Shown here in pieces: positions 1 through 5,829 of a DNA stretch of 7,972 bases (positions are counted from its first letter, which is position 1; each line of letters starts with the position of its first letter). A program made the translations under genes and the position numbers. The notes under the pieces were generated by a model. It searched no databases, was not told where the DNA came from, and saw only the letters and a program-made list of their open reading frames with translations. This stretch comes from Bacteroidota bacterium (lineage in GTDB: Bacteria; Bacteroidota; Bacteroidia; Cytophagales; Cyclobacteriaceae), in the NCBI GenBank assembly GCA_023417955.1, contig JAEZDW010000050.1:1-7972 (forward strand). The letters run 5' to 3'.

Positions 1-173
1 TTTTTATTTAAACGGCACGCGTTAAAGGCCATCGCCATCTCATCATCCACACGACCCGGGCTATGCTTCCAGCCTGGAAGATGTACGAGACACTTGGATT
101 TCAAAGATCAATTGATCTTGATTTCAAACAGGGCGAGTTGGAGGTATTTGGTTTTCGGCTGAATTTGAAATAA
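1..173 (+). pseudogene. GNAT acetyltransferase, C-terminal end, frame interrupted
   Basis: The frame ending with TAA at 171-173 encodes the C-terminal part of a GCN5-related N-acetyltransferase. It shows the residues KGHRHLIIHTTRAM, then MYETLGFQR, then a tail ending GFRLNLK. This is the usual end of small GNAT enzymes (acetyl-CoA-binding beta4-alpha4 and beta5 segments), which transfer an acetyl group to an amine; the substrate cannot be told from this part. In the same frame a TAA stands at 9-11, only eight bases from the window edge, and no plausible start lies between it and the conserved region. The gene is therefore either broken by a nonsense codon, or it changes frame near the edge: frame 1 is also open here and reads FLFKRHA. 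Family assignment of the visible tail is fairly sure. The disrupted state is likely, but almost nothing upstream can be seen. Confidence 0.55.
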
Positions 174-228
174 GCCTGCGGACACAATACACATCTTTCT
201 GTTTTTCTGACATTGACCAGGCCGGTGC

Positions 229-259
229 TTTGTTTAAAGCTGACAAATCGTTTGATTTG
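229..259 (+). promoter_or_regulatory. Candidate Bacteroidota-type promoter for the GH105 gene
   Basis: TTTG at 229-232 is followed after exactly 19 nt by TTGATTTG at 252-259. This matches the Bacteroidota -33/-7 consensus TTTG-N19-TAnnTTTG with one mismatch in the -7 box. Transcription would begin near 265, leaving a leader of roughly 25-30 nt before the ATG at 293. That favours the ATG at 293 over the in-frame ATG at 230, which would lie upstream of the transcript. Assigned by eye; no expression evidence. Confidence 0.42.
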
Positions 260-292
260 GTAAGACGTCTTTCGCAATCAACTTGTAAACTC

Positions 293-1375
293 ATGAAAAA
301 CCTGCTTTTCTTTTTTCTCACCTTTGTTGTTATTGTGTCGTGCACATCGCCGCGCGAACAACGAGGGGATGTTTTTGCAGATGGAAATATTAAAACGTGG
401 ATGAAAAAGGTTGCTGACTGGCAACTTGAACATCCGGTGTCGTTTAATAGTAAGAATGAAAATGATTGGGCACGCGCGGCTTTCTACGCCGGCGTTATGG
501 CGACATACAGAACCACAGGTGATGAAAAGTATCTTAATGCCGCGATAACGTGGTCGGAGTCTTTCGACTATCAATTGGCGGAAAGGCTGCGTCATGCTGA
601 TGATCACGCAAAGGGGCAAACATATCTTGAAATCTATGAAGTAAAAAAGGATCCCGCTATAATTGCGGATATCCGCGCGACCTTTGATTCGCTTATCGCT
701 GATCCCAAACCGGGCCGTGAAGACTGGTGGTGGTGTGATGCGCTGTTTATGGCACCTCCAGTACTGGCGCGCCTGGCAGCAACGACAGATGAACCGAAAT
801 ACCTGGAATTTCTGAATGCCATGTTCTGGGATACATATGATTTTCTTTACGATAAGGAAGAGAATCTCTTCTACCGTGACGAATCATACTTTGACAAGCG
901 CACACCTTCCGGTAAGAAGACCTTTTGGGCACGCGGCAACGGATGGGTTATGGGAGGAACAGCACGGGTGTTGCAGCACCTGCCCGAGAACAACGAATAT
1001 TACGGCCGTTATGTGGAGTTGTTAAAGGCAATGGCTGCGTCGATAAAGAACATTCAGGGAGAAGATGGGTTGTGGCGCCCGAGTTTGCTTGACCCTGATG
1101 AAGTGCCTCATCCGGAGACAAGCGGTTCGGCATTTTTCTGCTACGCCCTGGCCTGGGGAGTAAACAACGGTGTTTTGGACAGAGATGAATATCTCCCGGT
1201 GATACGCAAAGCATGGCAAGGCCTGAATGAAAATGTTACGGACGAGGGAATGCTTCAGTGGGTTCAGCCAATTGGTGCTTCTCCCGACAAGGTAGTAAAG
1301 GAAAATTTTCAGGAGTATGGATCAGGCGCCTACCTTTTGGCAGGCAGCGAAGTCATAAAAATAGATTGGCCATAA
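293..1375 (+). CDS. GH105/GH88-type unsaturated glucuronyl/galacturonyl hydrolase, lipoprotein
   Basis: A 360-residue exported hydrolase of the (alpha/alpha)6-barrel GH105 family (YteR/YesR-like). These enzymes hydrate and remove the unsaturated uronic acid left at the non-reducing end of oligosaccharides by polysaccharide lyases, for example from rhamnogalacturonan. The start at 293 gives a signal peptide (hydrophobic residues 4-16) ending in lipobox IVSC, with Cys17 as lipidation site; the in-frame ATG at 230 would put 21 charged residues before it. Family marks are WWWCDALFMAPP around Asp149, matching the catalytic Asp143 of YteR; WARGNGWV at 212-219; and ETSGSAFFCYALAWGVNNG at 275-293. 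Length is normal. No SusC/SusD, lyase or regulator is next to it, so it stands outside a recognisable polysaccharide locus. The last 23 bp overlap the convergent SRPBCC gene. The exact sugar linkage is not predictable. Confidence 0.9.
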   Translation: MKNLLFFFLTFVVIVSCTSPREQRGDVFADGNIKTWMKKVADWQLEHPVSFNSKNENDWARAAFYAGVMATYRTTGDEKYLNAAITWSESFDYQLAERLRHADDHAKGQTYLEIYEVKKDPAIIADIRATFDSLIADPKPGREDWWWCDALFMAPPVLARLAATTDEPKYLEFLNAMFWDTYDFLYDKEENLFYRDESYFDKRTPSGKKTFWARGNGWVMGGTARVLQHLPENNEYYGRYVELLKAMAASIKNIQGEDGLWRPSLLDPDEVPHPETSGSAFFCYALAWGVNNGVLDRDEYLPVIRKAWQGLNENVTDEGMLQWVQPIGASPDKVVKENFQEYGSGAYLLAGSEVIKIDWP

Positions 1376-1835
1376 GCGTGGTTGCAGACTGAATTCCTTT
1401 TCTTGATTCCATAATCCGTTTCAGCTTTTTCAAGTCCCGCCGGTTGTAGTGGCTCATCATAAATGACATTACCGGTGTCATCCATTTAGAAAACCCAGAG
1501 GGAAACCCCTGATTTATGAGCGTCATCCTGGTGCCCTGATTAGTTGTGCTATCCCAGAGGTAAGTGGTTTGAATCGGAAAGAATCCGTCAGCTGCTTCCA
1601 TTATCAGCAGTTTTCCGGGCACGTAGTCCGACACCGTATAAGTATATGTAATTTCTTCCCCCATGAATTTTACCATGAATGCCATACGCGAGCCCTTTTG
1701 CAAGGGTGGTCCTGTTAGTATATCAACTGATTTTATGTTGGTATACCATGACGTTGCATTTTGAGGATCGGCGGCAAATTCAGCAACGGCAGCTTTCGGG
1801 CTGTTAATCACAATGGCCGTCTTTACATAGATCAT
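1353..1835 (-). CDS. SRPBCC-fold (START/polyketide-cyclase-like) protein
   Basis: A 160-residue protein of the SRPBCC superfamily (Polyketide_cyc2 type), a helix-grip fold with a deep hydrophobic ligand cavity. Visible marks are a first strand MIYVKTAIVINSP; a helix with AVAEFAADPQNATSWYTNIK (residues 16-35), whose DP-x6-WY pattern is typical; central strands including YTYTVSDYVPGKLL (64-77); and a long C-terminal helix rich in Arg/Lys (about 122-145). No signal peptide, so probably cytosolic. I chose the ATG at 1835 because the first strand starts there; an ATG 24 codons upstream (1907) would add a tail of unclear structure. Such proteins bind lipids or other hydrophobic ligands, or act as small cyclases or hydratases; no specific function can be given. 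The 3' end overlaps the convergent GH105 gene by 23 bp. Confidence 0.82.
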   Translation of the reverse strand: MIYVKTAIVINSPKAAVAEFAADPQNATSWYTNIKSVDILTGPPLQKGSRMAFMVKFMGEEITYTYTVSDYVPGKLLIMEAADGFFPIQTTYLWDSTTNQGTRMTLINQGFPSGFSKWMTPVMSFMMSHYNRRDLKKLKRIMESRKGIQSATTLMANLFL

Positions 1836-1847
1836 ATAGTGTAACTG

Positions 1848-1861
1848 TACCGAAAACGGTA
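1848..1861 (-). repeat. Short perfect inverted repeat before the SRPBCC start
   Basis: TACCG, a four-base loop, then CGGTA: a perfect 5-bp stem 12 nt upstream of the ATG at 1835. It would lie in the 5' leader if transcription starts upstream, or could be a small operator. It is short enough to arise by chance. Confidence 0.25.
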
Positions 1862-1907
1862 TGCTTTGAGTCCTGGTAAAATTGACTCGAATATGGGTAT
1901 GGTTCAA

Positions 1908-2091
1908 TCCCCCTTGTCACGTTAGAAGGTATATTTGCATTTGCCCGCCTATTGCGTGCAGTGCGAGTATGCATGTCGAAGATTGCTCCCCTTAAATGGT
2001 GATTTTAACAGGGTATGTTATTGACGCAAATCGCGGTATCACCAATATCGCCTAAACGGTATTGTGGAGGAGAAGTATCAGGGATATTCGT
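1908..2091. other. Intergenic region with no recognised gene
   Basis: This stretch lies between the GNAT stop and the upstream end of the SRPBCC frame; the non-coding part extends to 1836 if that gene starts at 1835. I find no coding frame of believable length, no RNA gene and no clear terminator behind the GNAT gene. One TATATTTG at 1930-1937 on + matches the -7 consensus, but it has no -33 partner and no gene follows it on that strand. Confidence 0.5.
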
Positions 2092-2595
2092 CTAACGTCT
2101 GTCGGTCGTTAATTTTTCATAGCAATAGAAGGTTCCCTTACGAAGGCTGATTGATCCTCGATGCATGTAGCCAAGCCGTTGGTAAAGACGAAGGGCTGCG
2201 GGATTATCTTGAAACGCGTCGAGCCGTATGGATCGATAGCCATATTGCTCTGCATAAGCCTCAGCGAACTCCATCAAAGCATACGCAATACCCCGATTTT
2301 GGAAATCGGGGTGAATGCACAACCGGTGAACCACGAGCGGTTTGGCATCGTCGACCGACCAGTGAACGCAGGCATAGGGCTCCAATTGAATTTCATTCAG
2401 GACGATCGCGCCACACAGCGTGCCGTCCTGATAGAATCCATACATTTCATTCTTTTCTATGTCGCTAGTTAACGTCTGATTGTCCGGATAGATTTCATCC
2501 CATTGATAAATACCCTTTCCAATCATCTGCGCGATAGCGCGTGAGAAAAGGGCGCAGACATTTTGTTCTTCGTCGGGGTTGACCTTCCTTATCAT
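2092..2595 (-). CDS. GNAT family N-acetyltransferase
   Basis: A complete 167-residue GNAT acetyltransferase, probably cytosolic, using acetyl-CoA to acetylate an unidentified small molecule or protein amine. Motif A is clear: VVHRLCIHPDFQNRGIAYAL at 88-107, with the acetyl-CoA pyrophosphate-binding QNRGIA (99-104, the Q/R-x-x-G-x-A type). Motif B is NPAALRLYQRLGY at 131-143. The N-terminal helix region, including QWDEIYP (31-37), resembles Bacteroidota and Firmicutes GNATs of unknown substrate. The start ATG at 2595 has no Shine-Dalgarno sequence, as expected in this phylum. It lies 54 bp behind the DUF2911 gene on the same strand and may be co-transcribed with it. A TATATTTC on the minus strand at 2611-2618 could be a -7 box, but no good -33 box accompanies it. 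The gene ends with TAG. Confidence 0.9.
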   Translation of the reverse strand: MIRKVNPDEEQNVCALFSRAIAQMIGKGIYQWDEIYPDNQTLTSDIEKNEMYGFYQDGTLCGAIVLNEIQLEPYACVHWSVDDAKPLVVHRLCIHPDFQNRGIAYALMEFAEAYAEQYGYRSIRLDAFQDNPAALRLYQRLGYMHRGSISLRKGTFYCYEKLTTDRR

Positions 2596-2649
2596 GCTTA
2601 CTTGATCAGCAAAGCCGAAATATACGCATGTTAAGCCGCACGTGTTAAC

Positions 2650-3758
2650 CTAGTTTATATCCTGCCTGCGTTCAAGTTTGGCAATCATCTCAATTGTATT
2701 AGTTTTATTCCGGTCGTCGGGTGCCTGCGGTAGCGCGGCTTTGATATACTGAAGCGCCTTCTTGTATTCGCCTTTCGCAGAAAAAATCCGGCCCATTCCA
2801 ATATTCGTAGTAAACTCATTGGGGAACTTGTCGTAATTGGATTTGAAAACTTTGTAAGCCTCATCTAGTTCTTTCATACCGAGGAGTTGCCGGCCATAAA
2901 AATGCACATCAAGCATCGAACCCAGCGGAACAGCCTCGGCCATGACTGTCTTAGCTTCTTCAACACGTTTCATTTTCATGAGCACCGCTGCTTTTGTACT
3001 GAGTGTTCGGAAATTCTTTTCACCCATGATGCGGAAATATATCGCGCGATCCATCCATGCGAGAGCCTGTTCCAGCTCGTAGTCATTTTGAATGCACCAA
3101 TAAGCAGCTGATATAAAATCATAATAGGGTCGGGTTGTGCGAAGGTCATTCCGAAACGCTGCCATCTGGAGTTCTTTCCTTGTGACTTCAACCCGGAATG
3201 GAATCATCCTCTTCTCCCATGACATTGCGATTGTTACGCCGTTATCTGACTGGTCGATAAATTCATACTTCAACCACTCGATTGATTTCTCCAAAACCTG
3301 GTTTTTAACGGTCACCCTGAGTGCATCTTCTGCAGGATCGTAGTAGAAGCTTCCCCACGATGTATTCACCTTTGAAAATATCAATGTACTTTCCTGTTCG
3401 TCCAAAGCGATAAAGAACCCGTACTTACCCGCGGGTAGATCTTGTCCTTCCACCTTTACGGAGTGCGAGAAACTGATTGTGGTATTCTCATTGGCGCCTG
3501 CACGCCACGGTGCCGCATTGCTTGTTCCATGTCCCAGATCCCGGAATCCGTAGTGTGCTACCGGGGTATTCCAGATCTGTCCTTCCCTGCCTTTTACGCC
3601 GGGGCGATTGTAATCAATAGCAATCTTTACGATCCGATCTGTTCAGAGACTGAAGCTTTCTTGTTACCTCCATCCGGTTCGAGCGTAAGTGGCATAATTT
3701 GGCCGACTGACACCAGTGCCAGGCAAAGGAGAGTCGAAATAATGTAAAGTGATTTCAT
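2650..3758 (-). pseudogene. DUF2911 protein with TPR-like C-terminus, frameshifted
   Basis: This encodes an exported Bacteroidota protein of the DUF2911 family in two frames. The ATG at 3758 starts a signal peptide (MKSLYIISTLLCLALVSVGQ) and the mature start EPDGGNKKASVSEQIGS, then hits TAA at 3627-3629. The family sequence resumes at once in the -1 frame as VKIAIDYNRPGVKGREGQIW, then HGTSNAAPWRAGANENTTI, and runs unbroken to TAG at 2650-2652. Restoring one base near 3630-3634 gives 369 residues. Residues about 44-240 are DUF2911, with the typical AGANENTT and later PAGKYGFF and SWGSFYYDPAEDALRV. The C-terminal about 130 residues look like TPR helices. Function of the family is unknown; location would be periplasmic. 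It follows the membrane-protein gene by 37 bp. No slippery heptamer is present, so programmed frameshifting is unlikely: this is either mutation or sequence error. If broken, any protein from an internal GTG at 3453 would lack a signal peptide. Confidence 0.82.
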
Positions 3759-3795
3759 GGGCGTTTATTTTTGGTTATGTCAATGACAGGTGATT

Positions 3796-4488
3796 TCAAG
3801 TGTTGACCGGACTCCACGAGGATACTTTGCTATCCTTGTAGGCTTTGAGTAATGCAACAGCGATTACCAAACGGATTAATGGCTGAACACACAAGCTGAA
3901 GTAGTGTACTACGGAATCCACTGATGGATTATTAGCATAGACGTTGACCAGGGATAGTGCCAGGACGAATGTCCAGACGAGGAGTGCGTAGCCTACGTAA
4001 CGGATGATTCCGGTGCCTCCAAACGCCGATACACCTGTAAAGAGATTTCCGAGCAGAATGAACAACGTGAATGCAGTGAACAAGGTCTGGCTGATTCCTG
4101 CGAATGCATCAAGGTTGATGCGGATGATTTCCTGCGCGGTGGCGTCAGCAGAGAGGTAACGATCGCGAAGCTCTCGCACATAGTGCAAGACCATCAGCAT
4201 TCTGAAAATTTCAGTCAGGCCAAATGCCGTATAAAACGCCAGTCCCAACCTTGCGAATGCTGATTGCGGCACGCACATACTTATGCCATATATAGCAATA
4301 ACCACAAACAGACAATGTATGATTACCCACCATTTGCTGAAAATGTAAGATGAGGTTTTATACATTAGGAGTGACTCTTCAAAACTTGTGGGTCCCGTAA
4401 TGAAGCTATGAATGCCAAGCGTGGTAATGACGGAAAGAAAGGCGCAGGTGGTGGCTGTTGCAATCAGCATGCGGTGCTGGGAGTTCAT
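3796..4488 (-). CDS. Six-helix integral membrane protein, unknown function
   Basis: A 230-residue polytopic membrane protein that I do not recognise. Six hydrophobic segments are visible at about 7-30, 52-73, 78-104, 128-153, 162-184 and 192-216. The N-terminus is short and the C-terminus is hydrophilic (KAYKDSKVSSWSPVNT). The loop between helices 3 and 4 is charged (VRELRDRYLSADATAQEIIR, 104-123) and could be a cytosolic helical linker. No catalytic motif or transporter signature is apparent. The layout resembles small DUF-type membrane proteins such as DUF4386, but I cannot assign it. The ATG at 4488 begins directly before the first helix and has no Shine-Dalgarno sequence. It is the first gene of a possible operon with the DUF2911 gene (37 bp downstream) and the GNAT gene. 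Coding is secure by length and membrane pattern. Confidence 0.78.
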   Translation of the reverse strand: MNSQHRMLIATATTCAFLSVITTLGIHSFITGPTSFEESLLMYKTSSYIFSKWWVIIHCLFVVIAIYGISMCVPQSAFARLGLAFYTAFGLTEIFRMLMVLHYVRELRDRYLSADATAQEIIRINLDAFAGISQTLFTAFTLFILLGNLFTGVSAFGGTGIIRYVGYALLVWTFVLALSLVNVYANNPSVDSVVHYFSLCVQPLIRLVIAVALLKAYKDSKVSSWSPVNT

Positions 4489-4692
4489 TCTCGGATTACA
4501 TTTAATGTGAGAAACACAAGGTAGATGTCCTGATGTTTCCGGTCATTAACTCTTCCCGGGGTATTTCCAGCAGCGGCCTATATTGGGAGGGATGCGGTGA
4601 TAATCGAAGTTAGTCCGGTCGATGCGGGTCTAATGTCAATTCTGCACCATGATGGTATAAAGTGAATTGGAAGTTGGTGCAGATTCAGAGTT

Positions 4693-4727
4693 GAGAAACA
4701 AAAGGGACCCGGCTTTGTACCGGGTCC
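4693..4727 (-). terminator. Intrinsic terminator of the M57 metalloprotease gene
   Basis: On the minus strand a perfect 8-bp GC-rich stem (GGACCCGG, seven-base loop, CCGGGTCC; 4727-4705) is followed by CTTTTGTTT. It begins 18 nt beyond the TAG of the metalloprotease frame, and both stem and T-run have the polarity expected for that gene. It also separates that gene from the membrane-protein gene. On the + strand the stem is followed by GACTCAGCG with no T-run, so it is not bidirectional. Confidence 0.85.
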
Positions 4728-4744
4728 GACTCAGCGTTGAAGGG

Positions 4745-5527
4745 CTACTGTGGATAGAGAATTTGAACGGCGCGTACATCGCCTTCGGTAAAGCCATTCC
4801 ATGGCAGAACGTATGAATTCATTACTGAATTTGGATCTGTTGTTGGTGTTCCCTGGATAAAAGTTCCTTGTTTCTGGTCGGAGTGATATAAACCAAAAAT
4901 GTGTCCCATCTCATGAACGATCGTGAAAAGTTTGTAGCCGTTACTCAGACTGTTGTATTTCGTATTAATGGTCATCGTATGTCCCGGCCTCCTGTTATAT
5001 GAAGGCAGATACGCCCGGGCTACCCAATTTTGACTTGAGTATGCCGTGTTGATAACGGTATGAGCCGATGAGCTGGATACAACTTCGGACATGTAAAGCT
5101 TCGTTCCGTTAACGGCATTCCATTGATTAATCGCGCCGCGTATTGCGGTTGCCCAGGATGATGGGACTGACGAACTGATGTAGAAGCGAATGTTTGTAAC
5201 GTGATTATCACTCACAAGGTATGGTCCGCGATAGTGATCTGTCCGACCCTGTCCGGCTCCTTTGTCGCGGGCGATATACCCATCAACCTCTGACTGTGAA
5301 ATCAATATATCTTCGTCGATGATGAAGACACCTTTTTCAAGACGAATCTAGTCGGCGTCAAATCCGGAGTTAACCAGGAAACTTATTTGCTCCTGCGTTC
5401 CCTGTTCTTCCTGAACAGGTGCGGGTTCCTGCTGTTGCTCACATGATGATAGTATCAATGCAAAGATCGTGAGAACGAAGGCGACGGCTATTGAGCGCGT
5501 GCGTTTAGGTTTAGGATAGAATCTCAT
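4745..5527 (-). pseudogene. M57-family (HEIGH) zinc metalloprotease lipoprotein, in-frame TAG
   Basis: A secreted metzincin-like peptidase of family M57. The ATG at 5527 starts a signal peptide (hydrophobic about 12-27) with lipobox LSSC and Cys29, then a Gln/Glu-rich linker. Codon 60 is TAG (5350-5348). The same frame continues without a shift as IRLEKGVFIIDEDILISQSE, which matches the pre-catalytic segment of the family (GF-x-x-D-I-R ... EGDI), so both parts were one gene of 260 codons. The catalytic part has YKLFTIVHEMGHIFGLYHSD, with zinc ligands His205, His209 and His215 and catalytic Glu206 in full-length numbering, and a Met-turn SVMNS. All active-site residues are intact, so only the TAG disables it. 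Internal restart (for example TTG at 5305) would give a peptidase without signal peptide. TAG also ends three genes here, so the codon is not reassigned. Promoter and terminator are preserved. The cause is a recent nonsense mutation or a base error. Confidence 0.85.
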
Positions 5528-5548
5528 GGGCTCTGTTTTTGGTATGGT

Positions 5549-5578
5549 CAAATATACGTGTACCCGTAGCGTTGTAAA
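5549..5578 (-). promoter_or_regulatory. Bacteroidota-type promoter for the M57 gene
   Basis: On the minus strand TATATTTG (5556-5549) is a perfect TAnnTTTG -7 box. TTTA (5578-5575), 18 nt upstream, serves as an approximate -33 box. Transcription would start near 5543, about 16 nt before the ATG at 5527. The upstream in-frame ATG at 5551 would fall inside the -7 box, which supports the 5527 start and a signal peptide beginning MRFYPKPKRT. Confidence 0.5.
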
Positions 5579-5771
5579 TGAGATTCCGTCGAGGATGAGA
5601 GCAGTTAAAAGTTTACTCCAGGTTGCTTATGAACGTTGGTTTTGGATTCTAAGAATACAATCCAGCCCTCTGGAAATAGTAATGATTTCATGAAAGAATA
5701 AAGTTAACGGCAAGTAGTCGCTAGCAAACAGCCTTATGCGACGCTGGAAGGTATGCCTTTGATTATCGCGT

Positions 5772-5798
5772 AAACAAAACAATATGGCGCCCCGATAT
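5772..5798 (-). terminator. Possible weak terminator of the M1 peptidase gene
   Basis: On the minus strand an imperfect dyad (ATAT ... GGCGCC ATAT, 5798-5782) is followed by TGTTTTGTTT, about 30 nt beyond the TGA at 5830-5832. The stem is short and bulged, so this is tentative. Confidence 0.25.
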
Positions 5799-5829
5799 CC
5801 ACCAACCTAAAAGGACTGATGAGAATTGC

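Larger units (their letters stand above)
5528..5829. other. Intergenic region of about 300 bp
   Basis: The stretch between the M1 peptidase stop and the M57 start holds the candidate M57 promoter and a weak terminator-like hairpin behind the M1 gene. Otherwise I see no coding frame, RNA gene or repeat. A GTCGC/GCGAC pair at 5717-5742 encloses 16 nt but has no T-run and is probably chance. Confidence 0.5.

Noticed and set aside
948..1219. Minus-strand frames inside the GH105 gene
   Set aside because: Antisense to conserved GH105 motifs; no family resemblance or initiation signal.
1930..1937. Perfect TATATTTG promoter box on +
   Set aside because: No matching -33 box at the right distance, and no gene follows on + before several kilobases of minus-strand genes.
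2151..2472. Two overlapping + strand frames of about 100 codons
   Set aside because: They lie opposite the well-supported GNAT gene with intact motifs A and B; they are mirror frames.
3625..3640. Programmed -1 frameshift in the DUF2911 gene
   Set aside because: No X-XXY-YYZ heptamer and no evident downstream stem; the zero-frame product would be a 43-residue peptide of no obvious use.
3442..3747. Open frame on + opposite the start of the DUF2911 gene
   Set aside because: It is antisense to clear DUF2911 family sequence and its product has no recognisable domain or plausible composition.
5348..5350. Reassigned or recoded TAG (stop-to-sense code, pyrrolysine)
   Set aside because: TAG ends the GNAT (2092), DUF2911 (2650) and M57 (4745) frames in this same window, so it is an ordinary stop here; no recoding element was recognised next to it.
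5717..5742. GTCGC/GCGAC inverted repeat as RNA gene or terminator
   Set aside because: Five-base arms around 16 nt, no T-run, and no tRNA-like arms or T-loop sequence.
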